A stretch of 64,000 nucleotides of DNA from assembly GCA_964590645.1 (NCBI GenBank), contig CAZPYJ010000014.1, positions 1 to 64,000 of the forward strand. The letters run 5' to 3'. This document shows positions 1 to 8,474 of the stretch, piece by piece. The first letter of the stretch is position 1. Each line of letters starts with the position of its first letter. The notes beneath the pieces are model-generated. The model had not been told where the DNA came from. It saw only the letters and a list, made by a program, of their open reading frames with translations, and ran no database searches. The DNA is from JAGNHN01 sp964590645 (GTDB lineage Bacteria; Bacteroidota; Bacteroidia; Bacteroidales; JAGNHN01). A program made the position numbers and the translations under genes.

Positions 1-2
1 CT

Positions 3-227
3 CCTCAGCAATTCGTACTCGCACTCGAAATCGCGCTCGAACTAAGACCGTGCGTTGGCAAAGCCTACACTAAGCAGGTCCGTAGCGAGGACGCTACGGA
101 CAGCTGGGCTTTCTCCTTTTCCTCAGCAATTCGTACTCGTACTCGAAATCGCGCTCGAACTAAGACCGTCCCCAGGCAAAGCCTAGACTAAGCAGGTCCG
201 TAGCGAGGACGCTACGGACAGCTGGGC
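3..227. repeat. Two-copy direct repeat with internal hairpins
   Basis: Two copies (3-109 and 121-227) about 107 bp long lie 118 bp apart and differ at only a few bases. Each begins with a run of TCG/ACTCG-rich sequence and ends with a perfect 10-bp inverted repeat with a 4-base AGGA loop (78-101 and 196-219, arm GTCCGTAGCG). No T-run follows the hairpins, so they do not look like intrinsic terminators. The TCGTACTCG part recurs near 7480-7505 and 8271-8310. Confidence 0.85.
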
Positions 228-353
228 AGCGGAAGATTATTTGTTTGATGCAAGAGCATAGAGCAACAGCAAGAGTTTAGAATCCTGCCTCCCCTCCTTA
301 TGACTTATGACTTCTCACTTATGACTTCTTACTTATGACTTCTTACTTATGAC
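228..353. repeat. Spacer with dispersed 25-mer and a short tandem repeat
   Basis: No gene is seen here. A 25-base segment at 234-258, starting AGATTATTTG, recurs exactly at 8330-8354. From about 299 to 355 the sequence is a tandem array of a 14-15 base unit reading roughly TATGACTTCTTACT, which runs up to and just into the lutB stop codon. Confidence 0.75.
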
Positions 354-1751
354 TTAACTTTTCCGCTTCGCCTTCATCCCCCGCTCTTCTTCCCACATAT
401 CGTGGAAAGACTTCGGCGCCGGCACCGGCAAGACCCGGTCGGGCCCCCATCCCTTTCTGAAAAACAACTTCATCATCGAATGCTTAAACCCGGCACTTCC
501 GCTTTTCATCAGCTTGCGGCTCCCCATTATCTTCTTCCAGCCATACATCGATAACTTTTCTCCACTGCCCGGTATTCCCTTCTTCACCGCATCACGCCGG
601 TTGTGCAACAACAACTCGTGTAAATTGATCTTCACAGGGCACACCTCTGTGCATTTCCCGCATAAAGTTGAAGCATAACTCAGGTGAGAGAAATCCCGAA
701 CCCCTTCCAGATAGGGTGAAATCACCGATCCGATCGGCCCGGTATAGGTTGTATTATAGGTATGCCCGCCAATATTCTGATAGACCGGACAGGCATTCAA
801 ACAAGCCCCGCACTTTATGCACGACAAAGCCCGTCGCTGCTCCTTCATCCCCAGGATATCCGTCCGCCCGTTGTCGAGTAATACCAGGTACATCTCCTCC
901 GGACCGTCATTCTCCCCCTGCTGTCGAGGACCACTGATGATGGAATTATAGGCCGTCATCCATTGTCCGGTGCCGTGGGTAGCCAGCAGCGGCCAGAGGA
1001 GATCCAGGTCTTTCAAAGACGGGATGATTTTTTCAATCCCTGCAATGGCAATGTGAATACGCGGAAAACCCAGGGCCATCAAGCCGTTGCCCTCATTCTC
1101 GGTCAAAGCAACCGCACCGGTATCCGCCACCAGAAAATTGGCCCCCGTAATGGCAGCATCGGCCTCCAGGAAAAGGCTCCGCAATTTGGTTCGCACAAAA
1201 GCCGTGATTTCCTGCGGACTGCTTTCTTCCGGCAAATCAAACTTCTCGTGAAACAGCTTTGCAATATCCCTGGCCGATTTGTGCATTGCCGGAGTAACAA
1301 TATGATAAGGGTCCTCCCCTGCCAGCTGGACGATGTATTCCCCCAAATCGGTTTCAATGGCCTCTATCTTCTGCTTTTTCAGCGCATCGTTCAATTCCAG
1401 TTCCTCGGTGATCATCGATTTGCTCTTGACCACCATTCCCACCTTATGCTTTTTGAGCACCTTCAATATCTCCCTGATCGCATCCTTTCCGTTCTGCGCC
1501 CAGATAATACGCCCTCCCCGCTTCTCAAACTGGCCTTCAAACTCGATGAGATACTTATCCAGCTCATTGATGGCCTTATGCCGGATCCACCCGGCCCTTT
1601 CCCTGGCGCCCTCCAGATCGGCATAACGTGCTTTTCCTTCCGCCACGGCCGTGTCGTATCGCGACATATTATGCTGAATAATACGGCGATGATCCAGGTC
1701 GAAAGCCTTTTGTCTTGATTCGATTAGGAACCTCTTTTTTATCTCTGACAT
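354..1751 (-). CDS. lutB: LutB/YkgF-family iron-sulfur protein of L-lactate oxidation
   Basis: A 465-residue protein of the LutB/YkgF family, a subunit of the LutABC complex that oxidises L-lactate to pyruvate in the cytoplasm. The N-terminal two thirds is the LUD domain. The C-terminal part carries two ferredoxin-like clusters: Cys311, 314, 317 and 321 in CIKCGACLNACP, and Cys364, 367 and 371 in CGKCTEVCP. Length and domain order match the family. It lies 12 bp downstream of rpiB on the same strand, so the two are probably co-transcribed. No lutA or lutC is seen in the window; downstream is only repeat DNA. The function is well supported by sequence, but the complex partners are not visible. 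Confidence 0.92.
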   Translation of the reverse strand: MSEIKKRFLIESRQKAFDLDHRRIIQHNMSRYDTAVAEGKARYADLEGARERAGWIRHKAINELDKYLIEFEGQFEKRGGRIIWAQNGKDAIREILKVLKKHKVGMVVKSKSMITEELELNDALKKQKIEAIETDLGEYIVQLAGEDPYHIVTPAMHKSARDIAKLFHEKFDLPEESSPQEITAFVRTKLRSLFLEADAAITGANFLVADTGAVALTENEGNGLMALGFPRIHIAIAGIEKIIPSLKDLDLLWPLLATHGTGQWMTAYNSIISGPRQQGENDGPEEMYLVLLDNGRTDILGMKEQRRALSCIKCGACLNACPVYQNIGGHTYNTTYTGPIGSVISPYLEGVRDFSHLSYASTLCGKCTEVCPVKINLHELLLHNRRDAVKKGIPGSGEKLSMYGWKKIMGSRKLMKSGSAGFKHSMMKLFFRKGWGPDRVLPVPAPKSFHDMWEEERGMKAKRKS

Positions 1752-1763
1752 ATCGCAATCCGC

Positions 1764-2216
1764 TTAAGCCCGGGTAGGGGCAATTTTGTCCACCCTGCGC
1801 TGATGCCTTCCGCCCTCAAAATCCGTGGAAAGAAAAACATCCACTATCGCAGCAGCAAGGTCAAATTCAATGAAACGACCGGGCAATGCCAGCACATTGG
1901 CATCATTGTGAAGGCGGGTCAATTCTGCCTGCTCCTTATCCCAGCACAAAGCAGCGCGGATATGCGCATACTTATTCGCCGTCATATTCACGCCTTGTCC
2001 ACTGCCGCAGATTACAATCCCGAAATCAGCCTTCCCCTCCCCCATCGCTTCCGCCAACAAATGCACCACATCGGGATAATCCATCGAGGCTTCTGAATGG
2101 GTTCCGAAATCACTGAAAAGTATCCCCTTTTTCTCAAAGGCTTCTTTCAGAAAGCACTTGAGCGGGTAGCCTGCGTGATCAGAAGCAATAGCCAGGGGCT
2201 TTTTCTTATCGTACAT
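1764..2216 (-). CDS. rpiB: Ribose-5-phosphate isomerase B
   Basis: A 150-residue RpiB/LacAB-family sugar-phosphate isomerase that interconverts ribose 5-phosphate and ribulose 5-phosphate in the pentose phosphate pathway. The N-terminal ASDHAGYPLK motif (11-20) and the GIVICGSGQGVNMTANK segment contain the expected catalytic Cys (Cys70). His103 in HNDANVLALPGRF fits the second active-site residue. The length is typical. It is the first gene of an rpiB-lutB pair. A TAATTTTG -7 element (2237-2244, minus strand) lies 20 bases upstream of the ATG. Confidence 0.94.
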   Translation of the reverse strand: MYDKKKPLAIASDHAGYPLKCFLKEAFEKKGILFSDFGTHSEASMDYPDVVHLLAEAMGEGKADFGIVICGSGQGVNMTANKYAHIRAALCWDKEQAELTRLHNDANVLALPGRFIEFDLAAAIVDVFLSTDFEGGRHQRRVDKIAPTRA

Positions 2217-2236
2217 AACAACACATCCTCCTGAAA

Positions 2237-2244
2237 CAAAATTA
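2237..2244 (-). promoter_or_regulatory. Bacteroidota -7 element for rpiB-lutB
   Basis: TAATTTTG on the minus strand matches the primary sigma factor -7 consensus TAnnTTTG and lies 20 bases before the rpiB ATG. No clear -33 TTTG is seen. Confidence 0.5.
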
Positions 2245-2609
2245 ACGGAATTAATACTAACATCGGCTTGTTAACACCGGCTTAACATTGGGGATAAGTT
2301 TTAATAAACTGCCTCCATTGTTTATTTCCCCCCCACTTTGTTCTCCACCTTGCAAGTTATGCCTGATTTCTCACCCTTTTTCCAAAGGTAATTCACAAAC
2401 AAATCGCTGTTAATAGCAAGGAGTTTATCAAATGCCCGACTATTCAACCTAATGTTAATACTTTTGCAAGTAATTCAGCAAGAAGGGAGAGGATTAAACC
2501 CTGCTGTTAGTACATTGTTGATATTATGGTAGAAGTGATTTTGTCAAGTATCGGTAAGAAAATCTTTTCACCATACTAACAGCCTATCCACCACCAATAA
2601 AAAATTTTA

Positions 2610-2627
2610 TAATAATAATTATTATTA
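2610..2627. promoter_or_regulatory. Perfect 18-bp palindrome abutting the nadA start
   Basis: TAATAATAATTATTATTA is a perfect palindrome ending one base before the nadA ATG. It could be an operator or a weak 5'-UTR hairpin. AT-rich sequence makes chance possible, so the role is inference. Confidence 0.35.
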
Positions 2628-2628
2628 G

Positions 2629-3597
2629 ATGAGTGTAATGGAAAACGTGGTTAAGACAGATGCGGAACGGATAGAAGCCATTCATCGTTTGAGAAAGGAG
2701 AAAAACGCAGTTATTCTGGCTCATTATTATCAGATACCTGAAATACAGGATATTGCAGATTATATAGGAGACAGTCTCGGGCTGGCACAAGCTGCAGAAA
2801 AAACAGATGCAGAGGTCATCGTATTTGCCGGTGTGCATTTTATGGCCGAAACTGCCAAGATTTTGAACCCGCACAAGAAGGTACTCCTCCCCGACCTGGA
2901 TGCAGGCTGTTCCCTGGCCGACAGTTGTCCTGCCGGCCCTTTCAAAGCTTTCCGCGATGCCCATCCGGATCATATCGTGGTATCCTATATCAACTGCAGT
3001 GCGGATATCAAAACCTTGTCAGATGTGATTTGTACCTCCAGCAATGCAAAACATATCGTCGATTCCTTCCCTTCCGATCAGAAGATTATCTTTGCCCCGG
3101 ATCGTAATCTGGGTGCCTACATCAACGACATCACCGGAAGGGATATGCTTTTGTGGGATGGCTCCTGCGAAGTGCACGATATTCTGAAAACCGAGGTGAT
3201 CTTTCAGATGAAAGAAGACCATCCGGATGCCCTGTTGATTGCCCATCCCGAATGCCGGGGCCCGGTACTGGAACTGGCCGATTTTGTAGGATCTACCACC
3301 GCCCTGCTGAAGTATGCCGGGAAAAGTGAGGCGAAAAAAATCATTGTGGCTACAGAAACCGGTTTGTTGCATCAGATGCAGAAAGCCAATCCGGATAAGA
3401 CATTCCTGGTGGTACCGACGGATGAAACCTGCAATTGCAACGATTGTCCGTATATGAAGATGAATACCCTGGATAAACTGTACCGCTGTATGTTGAATGA
3501 AAGGCCGGAAATCATTATGGATGCGGAAACCATCGAAAAAGCCCGGTTACCCATTGAACGTATGCTGGAGATTTCAAAAAAAGCAGGATTGATATAA
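2629..3597 (+). CDS. nadA: Quinolinate synthase A
   Basis: A 322-residue NadA that condenses iminoaspartate (from NadB) with dihydroxyacetone phosphate to quinolinate in de novo NAD synthesis; it is an oxygen-sensitive [4Fe-4S] enzyme. Candidate cluster cysteines are Cys94 in DAGCSLAD, Cys180 in WDGSCEVH and the 268-273 group CNCNDCPYM. The substrate-binding segments AHYYQ and AHPEC are also present. ATG at 2629 is used; a second in-frame Met lies three codons on. nadB and nadC are not in the window. The next gene begins 13 bp downstream and may share the transcript. Confidence 0.95.
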   Translation: MSVMENVVKTDAERIEAIHRLRKEKNAVILAHYYQIPEIQDIADYIGDSLGLAQAAEKTDAEVIVFAGVHFMAETAKILNPHKKVLLPDLDAGCSLADSCPAGPFKAFRDAHPDHIVVSYINCSADIKTLSDVICTSSNAKHIVDSFPSDQKIIFAPDRNLGAYINDITGRDMLLWDGSCEVHDILKTEVIFQMKEDHPDALLIAHPECRGPVLELADFVGSTTALLKYAGKSEAKKIIVATETGLLHQMQKANPDKTFLVVPTDETCNCNDCPYMKMNTLDKLYRCMLNERPEIIMDAETIEKARLPIERMLEISKKAGLI

Positions 3598-3610
3598 AAC
3601 AGATAAAGAA

Positions 3611-5140
3611 ATGCAGCCACGCCTAATTTCTCTCTTTCTGTTCCTGATGTTTTTTGGCAGCCTTGTCGGGCAGGAAGACAAAGGCAAGTACACGGTCTTT
3701 TATCACGAAAACGGGAAGATCAGCAGTGCCGGATGGATGCGCGACGGAAAGCCTGATGGATACTGGAAAACCTTCAATACCGAGGGGGTTCTCATTTCGG
3801 AAGGAAACCGGAAAAATTTCAAGCTGGACAGCGTATGGACTTTCTACAATGATTCGGCGGAAGTGGTGATGCGCATTACCTACAAAGAGGGTTTGAAAGA
3901 CGGGCCAAGGATTACCTACCGCAAAGATGAACGCATTGTGGAGGAATTCAAGGAGGATGTAAAAGACGGGTTGGCCTATTACTATCGCAACGACAGCATT
4001 CTATACCAAAGCATTCCTTTTGAAAAGGGGCTGGAGAATGGATTGTCCAAGGAGTACAATGAAGATGGACTGGTTATCAGCCTGATAGAATACAAGCGGG
4101 GTTATATTGTAAAAAGGGAGCGCATCAACCGGAGCGATGGGGAAGGTCGGAAGCAGGGCTTATGGAAGTTTTTCTATGGCAACGGAAATGTGCAGATGGA
4201 AGGCACTTATACCAATGACTTGCGTGACGGTTATTTCAAAGAATATGATCCTGAGGGAAACCTGGTTTCTGTGAGCAAATATACGATGGGGATGAAACAG
4301 GAAGATGCCAGGGAGGTGAGCAAACTGGAGGTGAGGGTGGATTATCATCCCAATGGGAAGCCAAAGATCGAAGGCCGGTACTTCAATGATATTCCGGAGG
4401 GTGTGCGAAGAGAGTATGATGAAGAAGGAAATCTTGTCAGGGGATTTGTATTCCGCAACGGCATTATTGTGGGCAGGGGTATTACAGATGAAAGTGGTTT
4501 GCGTGAAGGGCCCTGGAAAGAATATTTTGAGGATGGAAAACTGAGGGCGGAAGGAAGGTACAGCAAAGGAAAGCGGGTAGGGAAGTGGAAGTTCTATTTC
4601 CGCAGCGGAACATTGGAACAGGAAGGGAGTTACAATGCCCGGGGTTTATACGATGGCCTCTGGCGATGGTATTATGAATCGGGAAATATTTTGAGAGAAG
4701 AAGAATACCTGAATGGCCGCCGCGACGGGGAATACCGGGAGTATGCAGAAAGGGGAGATGTGCTGGTGGAAGGGACATTTATCGATGGACTGGAAGAGGG
4801 GAAATGGAAGTATGACCTGGGCGATCACATCCAGACCGGAACCTATGCTGCAGGGATGCGCCAGGGAGAATGGGAATATTATTACCGCAACGGACAGCTC
4901 AGTTTCAAGGGTAGCTTTGTGGAAGACAACCCCAATGGAAAGCATATCTGGTATTGGGAAAGCGGGAGGAAGAAGGACGAGGGCTTCTATGTGATGGGCC
5001 GCCGGGAAGGGGAGTGGATCAGATACAATGAAAGCGGCGTAGCTGAATTATTTGTGACTTACCGCGACGGGCGTGAGCTTCGTTACGACGGCATAAGGGT
5101 GGAGCCCGTGATGGAAGACGAAGAGCCGATTACGGATTGA
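3611..5140 (+). CDS. Exported MORN-repeat / YwqK-like protein
   Basis: A 509-residue protein starting with an apparent signal peptide (about residues 1-21, LISLFLFLMFFGSLVGQ). Almost all the rest is a tandem array of MORN-like units of about 22-24 residues with the pattern Y-x-x-G-x-x-x-x-G-x-W-x-x-Y-x-x-x-G. Databases often label this fold toxin-antitoxin YwqK family antitoxin, but nothing here links it to a toxin; the label only reflects the repeat. It starts 13 bp after nadA, so it may be read through from that promoter. The most likely location is periplasm or outer membrane. The molecular role is unknown. Confidence 0.8.
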   Translation: MQPRLISLFLFLMFFGSLVGQEDKGKYTVFYHENGKISSAGWMRDGKPDGYWKTFNTEGVLISEGNRKNFKLDSVWTFYNDSAEVVMRITYKEGLKDGPRITYRKDERIVEEFKEDVKDGLAYYYRNDSILYQSIPFEKGLENGLSKEYNEDGLVISLIEYKRGYIVKRERINRSDGEGRKQGLWKFFYGNGNVQMEGTYTNDLRDGYFKEYDPEGNLVSVSKYTMGMKQEDAREVSKLEVRVDYHPNGKPKIEGRYFNDIPEGVRREYDEEGNLVRGFVFRNGIIVGRGITDESGLREGPWKEYFEDGKLRAEGRYSKGKRVGKWKFYFRSGTLEQEGSYNARGLYDGLWRWYYESGNILREEEYLNGRRDGEYREYAERGDVLVEGTFIDGLEEGKWKYDLGDHIQTGTYAAGMRQGEWEYYYRNGQLSFKGSFVEDNPNGKHIWYWESGRKKDEGFYVMGRREGEWIRYNESGVAELFVTYRDGRELRYDGIRVEPVMEDEEPITD

Positions 5141-5191
5141 GGAATAGTAGGTTTCACTTTTCAGCGCAGTAGAAAAAATGGGCAGGTTTTC

Positions 5192-5539
5192 TTATTCAAT
5201 ATCCATAACAATCCTGAGGTTTTCTTTTATTAAGTAAATCTGTTCTTCCGGAATCCTGCCCAGCTTATCAATAAGCCGCTTATTATCAATTGCTCTGATT
5301 TGGTCAATCATAATGTCACAAGAGTGAAGAAGACCAGCATCTCCCTGTTTAATATGCACTCTCAATATCTCTGCATTTTCATTCACGTTTGTGGTGAGTG
5401 GACATACAATACTGGAAGGATGGCCTGTCTTATTAAGTAGATCTGACTGAATAATTATTACTGGCCGGGTTTTCCCCGTTTCGGTTCCAATCTGGGGATT
5501 CAGGTCAGCCACCCAAATCTCGAATTGCCTAATCTGCAT
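5192..5539 (-). CDS. MazF/PemK-type toxin (endoribonuclease)
   Basis: 115 residues when started at the ATG giving MQIRQFEIWVADLNP; a longer start at 5560 is possible but gives an untypical N-terminus. PemK/MazF motifs are visible: the W-x-A-x-L-N-P entry, G-T-E-x-G-K-T-R-P-V-I-I-I, the PLTTN segment, and a D-Q-I-R-A-I-D segment towards the C-terminus. Family members cleave mRNA sequence-specifically. The start lies inside the last codons of the upstream antitoxin gene, the usual translational coupling of such pairs. Confidence 0.88.
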   Translation of the reverse strand: MQIRQFEIWVADLNPQIGTETGKTRPVIIIQSDLLNKTGHPSSIVCPLTTNVNENAEILRVHIKQGDAGLLHSCDIMIDQIRAIDNKRLIDKLGRIPEEQIYLIKENLRIVMDIE

Positions 5540-5759
5540 AATCAATGCCCTCAAATTCATTTAATACAGAAATAGATTCCTCCCGCACAAGTAAGGATTC
5601 CTTTTGCAACTTGCCTTCCAGGAGTGCCTGTTTCTGAAAGTGGTTGTAGTATGCTATAGCTTCATTGATATATCTGTTTCGCGCAATCCTCATTTTTAAC
5701 CGAAGATTTTCAGTCTCATCGAAGATGACGTCATCCAGTTTAAGAGAAATACTTTTCAT
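5529..5759 (-). CDS. Ribbon-helix-helix-like antitoxin of the MazF pair
   Basis: 76 residues when started at MKSISLKLDD; an upstream in-frame Met would add a poor hydrophobic extension. The short beta segment (SISLKLDD) followed by two predicted helices (NLRLKMRIARNRYINEAIAYY) suggests a CopG/RHH fold that binds DNA as a dimer. The C-terminal acidic tail (EFEGIDYAD) fits a toxin-binding region. It overlaps the toxin gene by 11 bp. A near-consensus -7 element (TACTTTTA, minus strand, 5780-5787) lies just upstream. The antitoxin role is inferred from context. Confidence 0.78.
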   Translation of the reverse strand: MKSISLKLDDVIFDETENLRLKMRIARNRYINEAIAYYNHFQKQALLEGKLQKESLLVREESISVLNEFEGIDYAD

Positions 5760-5858
5760 AATATTACAATTTAATGGCATAAAAGTATATATTATTAGTA
5801 TATTATGCAAGTGTTTTTTATTTTTTTAGTACCTGCTTACTTAATACAGTTCCCTGGC

Positions 5859-6440
5859 TTACACCACCGCAAAAATGGCCCAGGCGTAAGCATAGAAACG
5901 GATGAAGCGGGTGGCACTGAAGGCAAAGAAGAGGGGAGGAGGGAAGCGGAGCAGTCCGGCCAGCAGGCAGATCATTGAGAAGGGGAGGGGGAAAAGGGCT
6001 GCCATCACAATGAAAATCCCGCCCCATTTTTTCACTTTCGAGAAATTCTTTTTGTACTTGCTGCCAATGAAGCGGGCAATGCGGGGCTGATAACTCAGGG
6101 CCTTTCCCAGGTAAAAAGAGATGACACCGCCTGCATAACTCAATATGGAAAGCCAGGTCACCGCCAGCCAGGGATGCTCCAGATTGCCGGCCCACATCAG
6201 GAAAAAATCGGGAGGCAAGAGGCCCAGCAGGCTTTCCGAGAGAAAGAAGACCATATAAACCCAATTGGTTTCCAGCGTACTGACAAAATCCCCGAAAACC
6301 TGCCCCAGGTCGATGATGTGCCTTTCCACATAAGAGAAGATTCCGATCAGGGCTCCCCCGATCACCAGCAGGTAGATCAGGTTCTTCAGGGCAAAACGGT
6401 AAAAACCGCTGCGGCGGAAGTAGATATTATAGATGAGCAT
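5859..6440 (-). CDS. YqaA/VTT-domain (SNARE-associated / DedA-like) membrane protein
   Basis: 193 residues from the ATG at 6440 (MLIYNIYFRRSGFYRF); an upstream Met at 6548 would add 36 poorly hydrophobic residues. Four or five hydrophobic segments and the motifs PPDFFLMWAG and a G-x-x-x-G-x-x-S-F-Y-L-G-K segment place it in the VTT/YqaA group of inner-membrane proteins. Relatives are implicated in lipid scrambling or membrane homeostasis, but the substrate here is unknown. It stands alone, divergent from the TspO-like gene. Confidence 0.75.
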   Translation of the reverse strand: MLIYNIYFRRSGFYRFALKNLIYLLVIGGALIGIFSYVERHIIDLGQVFGDFVSTLETNWVYMVFFLSESLLGLLPPDFFLMWAGNLEHPWLAVTWLSILSYAGGVISFYLGKALSYQPRIARFIGSKYKKNFSKVKKWGGIFIVMAALFPLPFSMICLLAGLLRFPPPLFFAFSATRFIRFYAYAWAIFAVV

Positions 6441-6688
6441 CCGCTTCCAGCGGGCTTTAAATAAAACCGATGTACGCAAAGCAAATGAACGGAGCATTAT
6501 CTGAAAGGGCCCGCCCGGGCGGGTCACGGTATTAGGTACGCTTAACACAGCAAACTCATACTAAGTTCATAAAAAATATTTCCCTTTGCCTGTTTTCAGG
6601 GGATTCTTTTCAAAGGATGCGTCAACGGAAGGCTGCGCAGTGTATTATGTATCTTTATCAAGGAATCTTTGCCAAAAAACAGAAAGGG

Positions 6689-7507
6689 ATGGACACACTA
6701 ACAAATAACAGGCCAGACCCCTGGCTTCGTTGGATTAATTTATTGGCCTATCTGCTGATCCTGGCGATTAATTACCTGGCCAACAGCCTCCCCCTGGGCG
6801 GACAGACCACGGGTGAAGTGGCCCGTCAGTATGATAACCTCCTCCTGCCTTCCGGATATGTGTTCTCCATTTGGGGAGTGATTTACATCGGACTGGGTGT
6901 TTTTGTTCTCTGGCAGCTGGGCAAGGGAGAGGCGCAGCAAAGGCTGCGGCAGGCGGTTTCCTGGTTCTTTCCGGTTTCGGCTCTTTTCAATGTCGGATGG
7001 CTCTGGGCCTGGCATACTTCAGGGCCTTCCCTATCGCTTGCATTTATGCTCCTGTATTTGGTAAGTGTTTTCCTTATTTATATCCGCCTGCAACTTCGCT
7101 GCGAGGGCAGCCGCAAATGTGCCTTGATCGTCAAATTGCCTTTCAGTATCCTGCTGGCCTGGCTCTCTTTTGCCCTTATCGCTAATCTGACGGCCTTTTT
7201 GGTGTCGATTGGATATACGGGGGGTGCCTGGGGAGAAAAGGCCTGGGCGGGGCTTATTCTGGCGCTGAGCTTCCTGCTGGCCCTGGCCTTTCTCTGGCGG
7301 AAAAAGGATGCCGCCGCAGCCCTGACTTTCGTCTGGGCCTGGTCAGGATTAATCGTAAGGCATTACGGAGATACTGTTTTGCAGGGACTGAACCTATTGC
7401 TGTACTTCATTTCCGGGCTCAGCATCCTGGCTGCTTTATATGTTTTGCTTAAACCGGGATTGCGGAGGGGCAAGTTCAGTGCGAGTGCGAGTACGAGTGC
7501 GAAGTAA
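6689..7507 (+). CDS. TspO/MBR-like multi-pass membrane protein
   Basis: 272 residues from ATG 6689, which follows AGAAAGGG directly; an in-frame ATG at 6617 is less likely because it adds a polar tail. Seven or more hydrophobic segments and Trp-rich motifs such as FSIWGVIYIGLG, NVGWLWAW and FVWAWSGL resemble the tryptophan-rich sensory (TspO) superfamily, but the protein is longer than the usual 155-180 residues. The last nine residues (SASASTSAK) are encoded by the same TCG/ACTCG-rich repeat seen at 1-230 and 8270-8310, in reverse orientation, suggesting that repeat DNA supplied the 3' end. Confidence 0.75.
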   Translation: MDTLTNNRPDPWLRWINLLAYLLILAINYLANSLPLGGQTTGEVARQYDNLLLPSGYVFSIWGVIYIGLGVFVLWQLGKGEAQQRLRQAVSWFFPVSALFNVGWLWAWHTSGPSLSLAFMLLYLVSVFLIYIRLQLRCEGSRKCALIVKLPFSILLAWLSFALIANLTAFLVSIGYTGGAWGEKAWAGLILALSFLLALAFLWRKKDAAAALTFVWAWSGLIVRHYGDTVLQGLNLLLYFISGLSILAALYVLLKPGLRRGKFSASASTSAK

Positions 7508-8474
7508 AAGGGGGGATAAGCAGGATTTTGACTGCATCACCTGCTCGCGCGCGATTGCACCTGAAATCCGCAGGTCTTGTAAAATTACTTCAGTAGTATG
7601 ATCCTAATTTCACCTTTGCTGGCGGGTGTCTTTTTCTGAGAGGCCTCGGGAGAAGAACAGAAAACACAATCTCTATCTGTTTTGCCCTCAGGCCGGCCCT
7701 TCGACAAGCTCAGGGACCAGCAGGCCCTACTTTTTTCTTGATGGTTCGACGCTGCTCACCACAAGTAAAAAAGTAGCAACCGAGTGAAGTGCTTGCACTT
7801 CACGAGCTCACGAGCACAATTAAAATAAACAATGCGCGAGTAAAAAATCAAGGCTGCATTGCATTTCCGTAGAAAACAGTTTGAGTTTGGCCCTTCGGCT
7901 GCGCTTAGGGCGAGCGCTCAGGGTAAAGGATGAGTGTGGTAAGGAAGCTTAGTTTCTGTTGGTTTAAATATCCGCGAAGCGGATAAAGTCTTTTTTCGCA
8001 GGATAATAGCTGATTGGCGTTAAAAATTTCCGAATCCTTGTAGGAAATTTAGCCAATCAGCTATGGTTTTCAGCCGCCAAGGGCGGATGAAAAATCCCTT
8101 GAACACTTCGTTGGCCGATTTCTATCGGCCTCCTCAGTGACCCTGGACTGGTCCCTGAGAAATTTTGCGCAGCAAAATTTGTCGAAGAGTGGGCGAGCAA
8201 AGAAATGAACAAGATATAGCCTGGCTTTTTTATGGTACGAAGGGAAAGCCTATACAGCTGATTTTTTTTCTTCGTACTCGAGCTCGCACTCGTACTCGAA
8301 CTCAAACTAAGTCCTTCCACACGCGTCAGAGATTATTTGTTTGATGCAAGAGCAAGAGCATACAGCAAGAGAATTAATTCAGCTGTTTGACGGCTGTGCC
8401 AGCGGACCAGGCACGGTGGATTGCAGATTACTAGACTTAAGATGTATAGAAAGTGACTTAGCTTGGTTCCCGCA
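7508..8474. repeat. Gene-free spacer rich in palindromic and dispersed repeats
   Basis: Nearly 1 kb with no credible gene. It contains CCCTTCGACAAGCTCAGGG at 7697-7715, a 7+3+7 hairpin at 7969-7985 (TATCCGC arms), a nested hairpin at 8006-8064, an interrupted inverted copy of the first element at 8148-8194, a TCG/ACTCG-rich block near 8271-8310 and a 25-mer shared with 234-258. Two short ORFs (8057-8320 minus, 8341-8544 plus) are made of repeat sequence and rejected. Confidence 0.75.
8006..8064. repeat. Nested stem-loop element
   Basis: Outer 13-bp perfect arms ATAGCTGATTGGC (8006-8018) and its complement (8052-8064) enclose an inner 8-bp pair AAATTTCC (8024-8031) and GGAAATTT (8043-8050) with an 11-base loop. 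It is probably a palindromic intergenic repeat; a structured RNA is an alternative. Confidence 0.6.

Larger units (their letters stand above)
2217..2628. other. AT-rich divergent intergenic region rpiB/nadA
   Basis: About 410 bp without a convincing gene, between divergent rpiB and nadA. It holds the rpiB -7 element, a plus-strand TACTTTTG at 2459-2466 that fits TAnnTTTG about 160 bases upstream of nadA, and an 18-bp palindrome abutting the nadA start. A 129-codon minus-strand ORF that runs across the nadA start is judged a shadow. Confidence 0.6.

Noticed and set aside
963..1718. 251-codon plus-strand ORF opposite lutB
   Set aside because: Shadow of lutB, whose iron-sulfur motifs are intact on the minus strand.
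2217..2628. NAD-type riboswitch before nadA
   Set aside because: No recognisable aptamer motif; only an AT-rich palindrome was found.
3611..5140. Antitoxin label for the MORN-repeat protein
   Set aside because: The label comes from the YwqK repeat only; a signal peptide and lack of a toxin partner argue against it.
8057..8320. Minus-strand ORF in the repeat spacer
   Set aside because: Composed of dispersed repeat sequence (Ser-rich start from TCG/ACTCG units) and lacks a recognisable fold.
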